Below, piece by piece: positions 24,805 through 33,949 of a DNA stretch of 64,000 nt (its first letter is position 1; every line of letters starts with the position of its first letter). The DNA is taken from assembly GCF_021390435.2 (NCBI RefSeq), contig NZ_JAJVCN010000004.1, positions 1,406,501 through 1,470,500 of the forward strand, read 5' to 3'. The notes under the pieces were generated by a model. It saw only the letters and a program-made list of their open reading frames with translations. It ran no database searches and had not been told where the DNA came from. The DNA is from Kibdelosporangium philippinense (GTDB lineage: Bacteria; Actinomycetota; Actinomycetes; Mycobacteriales; Pseudonocardiaceae). The position numbers and the translations under genes are program-made.

Positions 24805-27567
24805 TGCGAGCTCGTCCAGTTGCTGTTGTACGCGGCCAGTCTCGGCATCTCGGCCTTGTTGCCGGTACAGGTCCATCGCTTCACGCCACACCGCACGGGT
24901 TTGGTCGTGCTGCCCGAGTGCCAAGTGGACTTGGCCGAGCTGATCCAACGCGTCGGCCTGGTTGTACGTATGCCCGAGCGAGCGGTACAGCGACAGGGCT
25001 TGTTGGTAGTAGTCCAGCGCCAGGTCCTGCTGATCGGTGCGGTGGGCCACGTAGCCAAGGCTTTCCAGGGTCGCCGCCTGTCCCTGCGGGTTGTGGTGAA
25101 CCCGGTGCAGCGCAAGCGAAGCCTCGCAATGCGTACGCGCCTGCTCGTAGTGGCCCAGTCTGGCATGCAACCAGCCCACGGCGTTGAGCATCACGGCCTT
25201 GCCCGCGGGATGATCGATGGCCTCGGAAAGCCGCAGCGCGCTCGTGCCGTGCTCCAGCGCCTGCTGGATGTCTCCTTGCTGTGCCCAAGCTCCGGTCAGC
25301 GCGCCATGGGTTTGGATCTCGGTAAGGAGATCACCGGTGTCTTCGGCCAGCCGGAGCGCTTGGTTCATGTGGTCCAACGCTTCGGTGTGCCTGCCCGCAC
25401 GGGTGCAGACGCGGCCAAGGCTCCTGTGCGCGCGGAGAATGGCGGCAGGATCGCCTTTGTTCTCCGCGGCTGCCAGTCCGGTCCGCCACGCGGCCAGCCG
25501 ATCGTGCAGATATCCCTGCCGCACATGGAAAGTGTCGAGCGCCCAGGCAATCTGCCAGACCGCGTCGTACCACTTCCGCTCCCCAGCTAACCGTTGGGCC
25601 GCCATCAAACACGGATGTTCTTTGCTGAACCACGTCAGCGCTGCCGCTTGATCGTTGAGCGGGTGCGGGTGGCTGCCTGTGACCGGCGGGTCGAGCTCGA
25701 TCGCCGGTCGGTGCGGGTGGATAAGCCGTTCCCCGGCACGCGCGGTGTGCAGATAGAAATCGACGACCCGCCGCAAGGCGCTTTCTTGCGCGTCGCTCGT
25801 GAGATTGCGGACGGTGTCGGCCGCATACGCGCGGATCAGGTCGTGCATCCGCCAGCGGGCATTCATGTCTTGCTCGATCAGTGAGGCGTCCGCCAACGCG
25901 CGCAGCACGCGATTGGCTTGCGGCAGCGGAAGATCGGTGAGGCTGGCGACGGCAGGCAGGTCGATGTCCGGTCCGGGGGCGATGGCCAGCAGGCCGAACA
26001 CCCTGGCCTGTTCGACCGTCAGGTTGGCGTACGACCAGGACAGCACCGTGGGCAGGCTCGCGGCCATGTCGGTCTCGTCGAGCGCGCTCAACCCGGCGTC
26101 ACGCAGTTCCGCGGCCAAGGCCGCAAGGGGGACGAGGGGCTGGATGTGAGCCCGACCGGCAATGATGTTCAATGCCAACGGGAATCCGCCGCAGTAGGTG
26201 AGAAGTTCTTGCGCGGCCTCGGGTTCGGCGGCGATCCGGTCGCTGCCGAGCCGTGCCGTCAGCAGAGCAGTGGCTTCCGGCCCGCTGAGCACATCGAGCG
26301 GCAGGTGGTGTGCGCTGTGCCGGGCGACCAACCCCGTCAAGTGCCGGCGGCTGGTGACCACGACTGTGCACGTCGGCGCGCCAGGCAAGAGCGTGGTGAG
26401 TTGATCCGTGTCGACGGCGTTGTCCAGCACGATGAGCATGCGTTTGCCCGCGACCGCGCTGCGATAACGGGCGGCCTGAGCGTGCGGGTCCATCGGGATC
26501 TGGTCGGGCGCCACCCCAAGGGCGTCGAGGAACCCGCGTATCGCCGCCTCGGGCGACAACGGCTCTCCCTCGGGACAGAAACCATGCAGGTCAACGAACA
26601 ACTGGCCATCAGGGAACCGGTCAAGGTTCTGATGGGCCCAGTGCAGCGCCAGCCAAGTCTTGCCAATCCCACCGGCGCCAGCGATCGCCGAGATCACGAC
26701 GGTCGTACCCGGTTCGGCCGCGGAATCCATGACGTTGGTCAATGCGGCCAGTTCGCTGGCCCGTCCAACGAACATCCGAGGTGGGGCCGGGAGGTGACGC
26801 GGCACTGGCGCCACTGTTCTCGCCGGAACCGTCAGTTGCCCGTCGGCGGTGAGTATTTGCTGGTAGAGCTGTTGCAGTCGCGGGCTTGGGTCGGCGCCGA
26901 GCTCCTCACTCAGCTTCACGCGGATCTGCTGATAGCGCTCCATCGCGTCGGCTTGGCGTCCGCTGCGGTACAACGCGAGCAGCAACTGACCCGCGACGCG
27001 TTCGTCCAACGGATGGTGCTCGGCCCGCGCGTACAGCTGGGGGAGTAGTTCCTGGTGCCGACCACACCGCAACGCGACGTCCGCGTGGTCGAGTTCAGCG
27101 GCTAGCCGCTCCGCCGCCAGCGCCGTACGCAGCTCGGTCACCCAAGGGCCGTCCAACTCGGCCAGCGGCTCGCCGCGCCACAACCGCAAAGCTTCTTCGA
27201 GCGACGTCAGCGCGCGTTCGTCGTCCGCCGGTTGCGGCTGCGCGCGCAGGTGTCGGAACAGGTGCAGGTCCACGGCGTGTGTGTTTTCGATGGTGAGCGA
27301 GTAGCCACCGGAACGTCGGCTCAGCTGCACCTCTGTCGCGCCAGCCAGCGCCGCACGCAGCCGTGAGAGGTACGTGTAGAGCGTTTCCCGCGCCCGAAGT
27401 GGCGGATCTTCACCCCACAGCCGGTCGACCAACTGGTCGGTTCGCACGGTTTGGTTGGTTTCCACCAGTAGCGCGGCCAGTACCGCGCGCTGCCGCGGGT
27501 GCCCGAGATCGACCGGTACGCCGTCGATATCGGCTTCGATGCTGCCCAGGAGTCTGAATCTGACCAT
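24784..27567 (-). CDS. AfsR/SARP-type regulator with NB-ARC and TPR domains
   Basis: 927 residues from the ATG at 27567 (a GTG two codons earlier shares the site GAAGGGGA). Order: OmpR-like winged helix (MVRFRLLGSIEADIDGVPV, then RLRAALAGATEVQLSRRSGG), bacterial transcriptional activation domain to about residue 250, NB-ARC ATPase with Walker A SAIAGAGGIGKTWLALHWAH and Walker B RMLIVLDNAVD, then a TPR array to the C-terminus (GYVAHRTDQQDLALDYYQQA). Known: such proteins activate secondary metabolism genes and respond to ATP and partner signals. No biosynthetic cluster is adjacent, so the target is unknown. Divergent from the sugar dehydrogenase. Confidence 0.93.
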   Translation of the reverse strand: MVRFRLLGSIEADIDGVPVDLGHPRQRAVLAALLVETNQTVRTDQLVDRLWGEDPPLRARETLYTYLSRLRAALAGATEVQLSRRSGGYSLTIENTHAVDLHLFRHLRAQPQPADDERALTSLEEALRLWRGEPLAELDGPWVTELRTALAAERLAAELDHADVALRCGRHQELLPQLYARAEHHPLDERVAGQLLLALYRSGRQADAMERYQQIRVKLSEELGADPSPRLQQLYQQILTADGQLTVPARTVAPVPRHLPAPPRMFVGRASELAALTNVMDSAAEPGTTVVISAIAGAGGIGKTWLALHWAHQNLDRFPDGQLFVDLHGFCPEGEPLSPEAAIRGFLDALGVAPDQIPMDPHAQAARYRSAVAGKRMLIVLDNAVDTDQLTTLLPGAPTCTVVVTSRRHLTGLVARHSAHHLPLDVLSGPEATALLTARLGSDRIAAEPEAAQELLTYCGGFPLALNIIAGRAHIQPLVPLAALAAELRDAGLSALDETDMAASLPTVLSWSYANLTVEQARVFGLLAIAPGPDIDLPAVASLTDLPLPQANRVLRALADASLIEQDMNARWRMHDLIRAYAADTVRNLTSDAQESALRRVVDFYLHTARAGERLIHPHRPAIELDPPVTGSHPHPLNDQAAALTWFSKEHPCLMAAQRLAGERKWYDAVWQIAWALDTFHVRQGYLHDRLAAWRTGLAAAENKGDPAAILRAHRSLGRVCTRAGRHTEALDHMNQALRLAEDTGDLLTEIQTHGALTGAWAQQGDIQQALEHGTSALRLSEAIDHPAGKAVMLNAVGWLHARLGHYEQARTHCEASLALHRVHHNPQGQAATLESLGYVAHRTDQQDLALDYYQQALSLYRSLGHTYNQADALDQLGQVHLALGQHDQTRAVWREAMDLYRQQGRDAETGRVQQQLDELASTPEPV

Positions 27568-27860
27568 CGACACCGTCCCATTCCCCTTCGCTGCGGCCTC
27601 CCTGCGTTCCGAGTCACCACAACGACATGCGGGTTCCAGGTTGTTCGCAACTTTATCCCAAGCCGGGGCCCGCAGGGCGGCCCTCGCCGCCCAGTTGGGG
27701 CGCTGTGCGGTAGAAGGAAGCACTCCGTGGACTGATAGGCCAAGTGGCCCAACGGCCGCTGTCGTCGCGCTAAGTGACAGTGGTCGACAAGTACCGGATC
27801 CCACTACGCTCCTGGTTGAATTGGACCAGACCATTCAACGATGATTGGAGCTGAGCTGAC

Positions 27861-29048
27861 ATGTCGCGACCTCCCCTGCGGCGCGCATTGTCTTGTGTCC
27901 TCTCCGCTGTCGCCATTGGAACCCTGTGGCCCGCGGTGCCCGCTTCAAGCACCGAACAGCGCGGCGTCCCGCTTTCCCAACTGCGGGTCGTCAACACCGA
28001 GATCGCAGCTGGTCTAGACCGGCCGACCGCGATCGCCGCGCTGCCGGACGGCGGGCTGCTGATCAACGAGAAGCGCGGCACGATCCGCGCGTACAACCCC
28101 CGCACCGGCCTCGCCACGCGACCAGTGCTGGACATCCGCGACCGGGTGAGCGAGACGGAGAACGAGCGTGGCTTGCTCGGCCTCGCGATCCCAGCCGACC
28201 ATGCCCGCAGCAAGGTGATCTACGTTGCCTACACGCGGAAATCCGACGAAGCCGTGACGCTGTCAAGGTTCCGGCTCGACACGCGCAGAGAAGAAGTGCT
28301 GCTGGCGCAGGACCATTCCGAGTTCGGCAACCACAACGGCGGCAACATCGCGTTCGGGTCGGACGGTTTCCTGTACTTCGGGATCGGTGACGGCGGCAGC
28401 GGTGGCGATCCACTGGGGACTGGGCAGAACCTGAACACGTTGCTAGGCAAGATCTTGCGGCTCGACGTCAGCCGTACGTGCGGTGCGCTCAAGTACTGCG
28501 TGCCTCGGGACAACCCGTTTGTCGGCGTTCCTGGGACGAAGGCGGAGATCTGGTCGTGGGGTCTGCGTAACCCGTGGCGGTTCTCGTTCGACCGCGCCAA
28601 CGGTTCACTGTGGATCGGTGACGTCGGCCAGGGCCGGTTCGAGGAAGTCGACCACATCGGTGCGCGGCAAGGCGGAGTGAACTTCGGTTGGTCCTGTATG
28701 GAGGGTCCGAACGTGTTCGACCAGACGCGGTGCGACCCGAATGCGAAGTACACGGCGCCGGTGTTCCACTACCTGTCCGGCACCGAAGGCTGCGCGGTGA
28801 TCGGCGGTCACGTGTACCGCGGTAGCCGGTTCGCAGGCCTGGCCGGTGGCACGTACGTCGCGACTGACTACTGCTCGGGGACGGCGTTCGGGATCCGCGC
28901 GAACGCGGACGGAACCCACACCAGTGCCACGATCGGGACGTTCCCGACCGACGTCTCGGCGCTGGGTGTCGACGTGAACGGCGAGCTCTTCATGGTCGAC
29001 GACATTCCCGGTAGGCTGCACAAGCTGACATTCGAACGCGTCCGATAA
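27861..29048 (+). CDS. Secreted PQQ-dependent sugar dehydrogenase (aldose/glucose-sorbosone type)
   Basis: 395 residues. Signal peptide at the N-terminus (RALSCVLSAVAIGTLWPAVPA). The beta-propeller glucose/sorbosone dehydrogenase motifs are ENERGLLGLAIPADH, FGNHNGGNIAFGSDGFLYFG, GDGGSGGDPLGTGQN, LGKILRLDV and EIWSWGLRNPWRFSFD. It should oxidise sugars outside the cell with pyrroloquinoline quinone. No PQQ synthesis genes are nearby. ATG at 27861 has a plausible GGAGCTGAGC site upstream. A clear terminator follows. Confidence 0.93.
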   Translation: MSRPPLRRALSCVLSAVAIGTLWPAVPASSTEQRGVPLSQLRVVNTEIAAGLDRPTAIAALPDGGLLINEKRGTIRAYNPRTGLATRPVLDIRDRVSETENERGLLGLAIPADHARSKVIYVAYTRKSDEAVTLSRFRLDTRREEVLLAQDHSEFGNHNGGNIAFGSDGFLYFGIGDGGSGGDPLGTGQNLNTLLGKILRLDVSRTCGALKYCVPRDNPFVGVPGTKAEIWSWGLRNPWRFSFDRANGSLWIGDVGQGRFEEVDHIGARQGGVNFGWSCMEGPNVFDQTRCDPNAKYTAPVFHYLSGTEGCAVIGGHVYRGSRFAGLAGGTYVATDYCSGTAFGIRANADGTHTSATIGTFPTDVSALGVDVNGELFMVDDIPGRLHKLTFERVR

Positions 29049-29051
29049 GCA

Positions 29052-29090
29052 CAGTCCGGCCCACTCGGCTTTGCTGAGTGGGCCGGACTG
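29052..29090 (+). terminator. Rho-independent-like terminator after the sugar dehydrogenase
   Basis: CAGTCCGGCCCACTC at 29052-29066 pairs perfectly with GAGTGGGCCGGACTG at 29076-29090, 4 bases after the stop, followed by ATACTTT. Confidence 0.85.
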
Positions 29091-29223
29091 ATACTTTCGA
29101 CTGTGCCCGGCGCCGCGGATTTATACTTTGGTCTATGTTCCGCTGTTCCTGATTGAGCCCCAATCACCGCTTCCGTTAGCGTTCGAATCCGCGAAACGCC
29201 TGAGGTGAGAGGGGAACCGGGAC

Positions 29224-29469
29224 ATGGCTTCGAACAGCGACAAGGGCTGGTACGACTTCGGCATGCTGCTGTGCGTGGTCGTCGGGGTGTGGCTTGGGGT
29301 GATTCCGTTGGGGCAGCGGCTTTTCGGGGCCCGTCAGGGCGGAATGTTCGATGTCATCCTCGGCGATCTCGGGTTGACGGATCCGTGGACCTACGTGGTG
29401 CCCGGCGGCTTTATTGTCTTATTCTTCCTTGTCATCATCGCGCTCGATGCCGCGAAGAAACGTTCGTGA
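29224..29469 (+). CDS. Small two-helix membrane protein
   Basis: 81 residues, ATG at 29224 with GAGAGGGG upstream. Two hydrophobic stretches (GMLLCVVVGVWLGVIPLG and VVPGGFIVLFFLVIIALDAA) and a short basic C-terminus (KKRS). No family recognised. Its stop codon lies inside the arm of a hairpin (29464-29492). Confidence 0.75.
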   Translation: MASNSDKGWYDFGMLLCVVVGVWLGVIPLGQRLFGARQGGMFDVILGDLGLTDPWTYVVPGGFIVLFFLVIIALDAAKKRS

Positions 29470-29492
29470 GTGGGGTGTTGAGCCACTCACGA
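29464..29492. terminator. Hairpin overlapping the stop codon (CGTGAGTG family)
   Basis: TCGTGAGTGG at 29464-29473 and CCACTCACGA at 29483-29492 form a 10-base stem with a 9-base loop; the gene's TGA is within the first arm. Two similar hairpins are at 40401-40448 and 63184-63227. Confidence 0.7.
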
Positions 29493-29544
29493 CGCGCCTT
29501 GTGGCAAGGGGTCTGTTCGGGCGGTAGCCCGTTGTGAGGGGAAC

Positions 29545-29770
29545 ATTCGGGGCGTTGAACGCCGCCAAGGTAAGAAGACCTTCACGGCACTACGACCTGT
29601 GATGGGTGGGGCTGGTGTGACACGTGTGACTGACGAGGTAAGTTTCTGTCCTTAATGGACCTTGAGATGCTTGAAACCGGCCAGCCCGGCGACTCGGTCA
29701 AGTTCCTGGCATTGGCATCCGACGCGTCAAGGGAGGCCTTCGCGCGTTCAACGCCAATGCCAGGAACTTA
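29545..29770 (+). repeat. Dispersed repeat, copy A
   Basis: The segment contains the block GCGTTGAACGCCGCCAAGGT and CCTTCACGGCA (29552-29589). It continues with GTGGGGCTGG, ACGTGTGACTGACGAGG, TGTCCTTAATGGACCTTGAG and GTTCCTGGCATTGGC. The same blocks occur in inverse at 53479-53718 and in direct orientation at 29905-31600. A 17-base inverted repeat (29700-29716 with 29753-29769) forms a large hairpin at its right end. It codes for nothing convincing. Together with copy B the stretch 29493-30003 has no gene. Confidence 0.75.
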
Positions 29771-29904
29771 GGGTTCGGGGTTCGGTCGGATGCCTGGGGC
29801 GTGCGCGAGCCGTTGACCTGCGAAGATTTGTGGCTGGCACGGCTGGGTTGCTGCTGAGACCGGGGTGCCGCGGCGAGGGCGCCGGGCATGTGCGTCACCT
29901 TGAG

Positions 29905-30003
29905 GGGTATGAGGGCCGAGTTCGCTGCGTTGAGCGCAGTCAAGGTGGCCTTCACGGCATCAGGTTCCGTCGCAGGTGGGGCTGATGTTACACGTGTGAC
30001 TAA
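29905..30003 (+). repeat. Dispersed repeat, copy B, left part (split by the IS701 element)
   Basis: GGGCCGAGTTCGCTGCGTTG, CAAGGTGGCCTTCACGGCAT and GTGGGGCTGATG..CACGTGTGA match the same order of blocks as in copies A and E. The copy is cut after CTAA (30000-30003) and resumes at 31471. Confidence 0.75.
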
Positions 30004-31470
30004 TACGACAGCCGCACAGTGTGATCTTGGTGTGGGGTCGTGATCATGGGTGCGGCCACCGCGTGATCAACTTCGAGGTGTGATTGGACTCGAGGAAGAC
30101 GCGGTGGCCGCGTCGGAGACTGTAGTAGACGAGGGTTTCGCCCGCTGGCGGGCCGGGTTTGATGACATGTTCGCGCTGGTAGCTGGCCGGTTCGCGCAGG
30201 CCGATTCGCGTGCCCGTGCTCAGAAGTACCTACTCGGGCTGCTGTCTGGTGTGGAGCGCAAGAACTCCTGGTCGTTGGCGGAGCTCGCCGGGGAGAGCAG
30301 CCCGGACGGCATGCAGCGGCTGCTGAACTTCTACCGCTGGGACGCCGAGGCGGTGCGCGACGATGTGCGTGGCTACGTGCTGGCGCATCTGGATGACCCG
30401 AGTGGGGTGTTCGTCGGCGACGAGACCGGATTCATCAAGAAGGGCACCAAATCCGCGGGTGTGCAACGCCAGTACACCGGCACCTCGGGCAAGATCGACA
30501 ACTGTCAGGTCGGCGTGTTTCTGACCTATGTCTCCCGGCATGGCCGGGCGTTGATCGACCGGGAGCTCTACCTGCCGCAGAAGTCCTGGTGTGCCGACCG
30601 GGATCGCTGTCGCGAGGCCGGGATCGGCGACGAGGTCGAGTTCGCGACCAAACCCGAGCTGGCCCGCCGGATGCTCGCCCGGCTGCTGGAGGCCGGGGTC
30701 ACGGTGGGCTGGTTCACCGCGGACGAGCTCTACGGCGACAACCCGGCCCTGCGCGACTGGCTGGCCGAGCAGGCGGTGAACTACGTGCTGGCGGTGTCCT
30801 GCGATTACCAGGTGACCACGCCGACCGGGCCGGCGCGCGCGGACGTGCTGGCCGGCCGGGCACCGGCGCGGGGCTGGCAGCGGCTCTCGGCCGGGCGGGG
30901 CAGCAAGGGCCACCGCTTGTATGACTGGCTGCTGATCGATCCCGGTCCCGGCGAGCGGCATCAGCTGCTGGTGCGTCGCTCGATCAGCGATCCGACCGAT
31001 CTGGCCTACTACGTCTGCCACACCGCCGGTCCGGTGCCACTCGCGGAACTGGTGCGCGTGGCCGGATCCCGTTGGGCGGTGAAGGAAACCTTCCAGTTCG
31101 CCAAGAACGAGACCGGGCTGGACCATTATCAAGTCCGCAAGTACATCGCGTGGTACCGGCACATCACCCTGGCCATGCTCGCCGCGGCGTTCCTGGCCGT
31201 GACCGCCCATACTGAACGCATCCGCACCCCACCACCGCCCCATCCGGCGCCGGAAAAGGGAGCGCCAGAACCGATCCTGACCGGCTGATCCCGTTATCCT
31301 GCAACGAAATACGACGACTCTGGGCCACCCTCACCCGTCCAATACACCCCCGAGCACACATCCAGCACTGGTCTACCTGGCGCCGACGCCACCAGACCCG
31401 CGCCCGTCACAGCCACTACCAGCGACAACACCGCACATATCAACAGACATAACACTGTGCTGCTGCCGTA
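30004..31470 (+). mobile_element. IS701-family insertion sequence with CTAA target duplication
   Basis: 1467 bases. The ends are TACGACAGCCGCACAGTGT at 30004-30022 and the inverse of TACGGCAGCAGCACAGTGT at 31452-31470, 17 of 19 identical. It is flanked by CTAA at 30000-30003 and 31471-31474, matching the 4-base YTAR duplication known for IS701. Removing the element and one CTAA rejoins a dispersed-repeat copy, which confirms the boundaries. Its transposase carries a frameshift near the C-terminus. Confidence 0.92.
30050..31452 (+). pseudogene. IS701-family transposase with C-terminal frameshift
   Basis: The main frame from GTG 30050 gives 412 residues of an IS701 DDE transposase: VFVGDETGFIKKGTKSAGVQ (first Asp), GWFTADELYGDN (second Asp) and WAVKETFQFAKNETGLDHYQ (Glu). 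It stops at 31288 after PILTG. Another frame from 31285 continues for 55 codons (LIPLSCNEIRRLWATL, HWSTWRRRHQTRARHSHYQR) and stops at 31452, 18 bases from the IS end. This tail has the typical family ending. One missing base near 31285 explains the break; repaired length is 467 codons. The DDE core is intact, so partial activity is possible. Confidence 0.85.
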
Positions 31471-31600
31471 CTAACGAGGCGAATTTCCGTCCTTAATAGA
31501 CCTTGAGATGCTCGAAAGCGCCAGGCCACGGACTTGGTTAAGTTCCTGGCATTGGCGTTCAACGCCGCGAGGGTGGCCTTCAAGGCATCCCAGCCTGTCG
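31471..31600 (+). repeat. Dispersed repeat, copy B, right part
   Basis: After the CTAA duplicate it reads CGAGGCGAATTTCCGTCCTT, GACCTTGAGATGCTCGAAAG, GGACTTGGTTAAGTTCC, GGCATTGGCGTTCAACGCCG and GGCCTTCAAGGCAT, continuing the repeat order broken at 30003. Nothing codes between here and 31664. Confidence 0.75.
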
Positions 31601-31664
31601 AAGGTGGGGCAGCCCGCAGGCACAGGGTCTGCCGCTTCCGTCCCTGTGAGGCCGCGGCGACAGG

Positions 31665-32483
31665 TCATTTCCGGTATTCCGCCAGCGCGGGCCCGGCGTC
31701 GACGATCTTCATGGACAGTTCGAGCGGGTCGAAGTGGATCAGCGACTCCATCCACCAGGTCATCCCGGCCTGACGCAGCCCGGTCACATCGACATCGATC
31801 GGTTCTTCCCAAGCGAGACTGGCGTTTCCAGCCACAGCCACATCGATCTTGCGGCCAACCGAAGCGAGGATGCCCGAGAGCTCCTCTGGCGTGAGCCGAT
31901 GGTCCGTGGGGTTCGGGAAGATCCCGTCGCACGAGGCAGCGCGACGCAGGACGTGCGGCTTGGTCGTCGAACACCCTACCCAGACCGGGATGCGGTGCGG
32001 CTCAGGCACTGTTTGCTCAAGCCGGACTTGGTAGTACGGACCGTTGTGGTCATAGGCTTCGCCCGACCACACGGCTCGTACGACGTCCAGACCTTCGTCA
32101 TACATTGCCGATCGGATCCGCGGATCCGAAGGTTCGCCGAATCGGCTGAAGTCCCCAGACTCGTCCGAACCGAGCCCGGTGCCCAGTACGAACCGGCCAC
32201 CTGACAACCGGCTCAGCGTCCCCGCGTGCCGTGCGACGATCCACGGACGACGCCGGGGCAGCGGCGTGACCATTGTGCCGAGCTGAATTCGTTGTGTCGC
32301 TTGGGCAATCGCGCCCAATGTCGTCCACGGATCGACGATCGGCATGGCATCGGTCACCACGTGATCCCACAGGAAAACCCCGTCCCACCCGGCTTTTTCG
32401 GCTCGTACGGCCAGATCGACCAGGACCGAGGGATCGCCGAAAGGCCCGAACGGCGGCAGATACACGCCGTAACGCAGGCTCAC
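31665..32483 (-). CDS. LLM class (F420-dependent) oxidoreductase
   Basis: 272 residues, luciferase-like TIM barrel: RYGVYLPPFGPFGDPSVLVD, WDGVFLWDHV, GTMVTPLPRRRPWIVARHAG, LSGGRFVLGTGLG and IPVWVGCSTTKPHVLRRAA. Such proteins use F420 or FMN. Its GTG (32483) overlaps the stop of the PPOX gene by 4 bases (GTGA), which favours F420 for both and a shared pathway. Cytoplasmic. Substrate unknown. Confidence 0.9.
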   Translation of the reverse strand: MSLRYGVYLPPFGPFGDPSVLVDLAVRAEKAGWDGVFLWDHVVTDAMPIVDPWTTLGAIAQATQRIQLGTMVTPLPRRRPWIVARHAGTLSRLSGGRFVLGTGLGSDESGDFSRFGEPSDPRIRSAMYDEGLDVVRAVWSGEAYDHNGPYYQVRLEQTVPEPHRIPVWVGCSTTKPHVLRRAASCDGIFPNPTDHRLTPEELSGILASVGRKIDVAVAGNASLAWEEPIDVDVTGLRQAGMTWWMESLIHFDPLELSMKIVDAGPALAEYRK

Positions 32484-32923
32484 GTCACCGGGTAGACGCG
32501 GCGGGGAACGACAAGTCCGGCGGCTCGTCGTTCCTCCTTCATCACTCGGTCGTAGGTGTCGAAGTCGTCATGCGTGCCGCCCGCGGCCTTGAAAATGTCC
32601 CGCAGCAGCAACCTCAACGCCTCACTGTCCACATCGGGGTGTGGGTCGTCCGGGCCGATGATCTGAACGTCGCCTTCGACCGTGGCCCACCGCCAGCCCG
32701 CGCGGACCACGATCGTGGCCCGTGGATCGGCGCGGAGGTTGACCATCTTGCGGGTCGAGCCGACGGCGACGAATCCGACGACGTCCTGCCCGGTCAGTGG
32801 GTGCTTCAACACCCCGGCGTTGACCACGGACGACTGGATGCTGCCGTCGGCCCGCAGGGTCGACAGCACGCACAGGCCGTCGTCGAACGGAACAAGCTTG
32901 GCGAATGCTGAGAGATCAGTCAC
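32480..32923 (-). CDS. PPOX class F420-dependent oxidoreductase
   Basis: 147 residues from GTG 32923 (the frame is open further upstream, but the domain starts at TDLSAFAKLVPFDDGLC). Split-barrel flavin/F420 fold with VLSTLRADGSIQSSVVNAGV, GSTRKMVNLRADPRATIVVR and WATVEGDVQIIGPDD, features of the actinobacterial F420 reductases. Overlaps both neighbours by 4 bases (GTGA at each end), so it is the middle gene of a three-gene operon of an HTH regulator, PPOX and LLM enzymes. Confidence 0.9.
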   Translation of the reverse strand: MTDLSAFAKLVPFDDGLCVLSTLRADGSIQSSVVNAGVLKHPLTGQDVVGFVAVGSTRKMVNLRADPRATIVVRAGWRWATVEGDVQIIGPDDPHPDVDSEALRLLLRDIFKAAGGTHDDFDTYDRVMKEERRAAGLVVPRRVYPVT

Positions 32924-33789
32924 GACTGGAACCCTAGGGGTACATCGGCTGTGTCGGCGCCCCAACTGGCCAACAGGCGCAATGCTTCCTGCGAGGCCGA
33001 GCCTGGTTCGGGGTGGTAGATCGACAGCGCCTGGTCCTGATCGCCCGGAAGGGTGAACGTCTCGTAGCGAACGGTCAACTCGCCGACAAGGGGGTGCTGC
33101 AGGCGCACGCTGTCGTGGGTTTTCCGTTTCACGTCATGGGTCGCCCACTTGGTGCGGAAGTCGTCGCTCTTCACCGACAGCTCCCCGATCAGCTCGGCGA
33201 GCAGCACGTCGTTCGGGTGCTGGCCCGCGTCGAGCCGCAGCTGCCCGACCACGTCCGAGGCCTTGGCCTGCCAGTCGGCGAACAGGTGCTGGGAGTCCGG
33301 ATTGAGGAACACGATCCGCGCCCAGTTCCGGTCCCGCGGCTCAAGCGCGCCCCAGTCGCCGAAAAGGGCGGCTGCTGTGCGGTTCCACGCCAGGATGTCG
33401 GTACGGCGACCCCATACGTACGCGGGCACGCTGTCGATCGCGTCGAGCATCTGCAGCAGGACGGGCCGCACGCGCTGCCGCTGGGGTGGCGCGGACCGCC
33501 GACGCTGGGTGGGTTGGGTGAGGTCCATCAGGTGCGCGTGCTCGGTGTCATTGAGTTTGAGCGCGGTCGCGATGGCGTCCAGCACTTCGCGTGAGACATT
33601 GCGGCCGTTGCCCTGCTCCAGACGCGTGTAATACGCCACGGAGACCCCGGCGAGCTGCGCCAGCTCTTCCCGCCGCAGCCCTGGCACCCGGCGCCGCCGC
33701 CCGTACTCCGGCAGCCCCACGTCGGCCGGTGTCAGCCGGGCTCGGCGGCTGCGCAGGAACTCGCTCAGCTCAGCACGTGGATCAGTCAC
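32920..33789 (-). CDS. XRE-type HTH regulator with MmyB-like sensor domain
   Basis: 289 residues from GTG 33789. N-terminal XRE HTH (RREELAQLAGVSVAYYTRLEQ) preceded by RRARLTPADVGLPEYGRRRR. The C-terminal MmyB-like PAS-fold domain has YVWGRRTDILAWNRTAAALF and NWARIVFLNPDSQHLFADW. Known: these regulators control adjacent oxidoreductase genes in Streptomyces and relatives, with the C-terminal domain sensing a ligand, perhaps a fatty acid. First gene of the operon with PPOX and LLM; divergent from the MFS pump, a second candidate target. Confidence 0.92.
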   Translation of the reverse strand: MTDPRAELSEFLRSRRARLTPADVGLPEYGRRRRVPGLRREELAQLAGVSVAYYTRLEQGNGRNVSREVLDAIATALKLNDTEHAHLMDLTQPTQRRRSAPPQRQRVRPVLLQMLDAIDSVPAYVWGRRTDILAWNRTAAALFGDWGALEPRDRNWARIVFLNPDSQHLFADWQAKASDVVGQLRLDAGQHPNDVLLAELIGELSVKSDDFRTKWATHDVKRKTHDSVRLQHPLVGELTVRYETFTLPGDQDQALSIYHPEPGSASQEALRLLASWGADTADVPLGFQS

Positions 33790-33949
33790 AGCTTGAGTAT
33801 CACCCGGATAACCGCTGCTCGCGGGTTGTAAGCCTATCCCTGCCAGTAGTAGGTACACCGGTCGTACGTGAAGCGGAGATCTGGGTAACCCAACCGGCCC
33901 GGCGCAACCTCAGATCAAGTATCCGCACGAAGCGTCTGGAACGAAGGAA

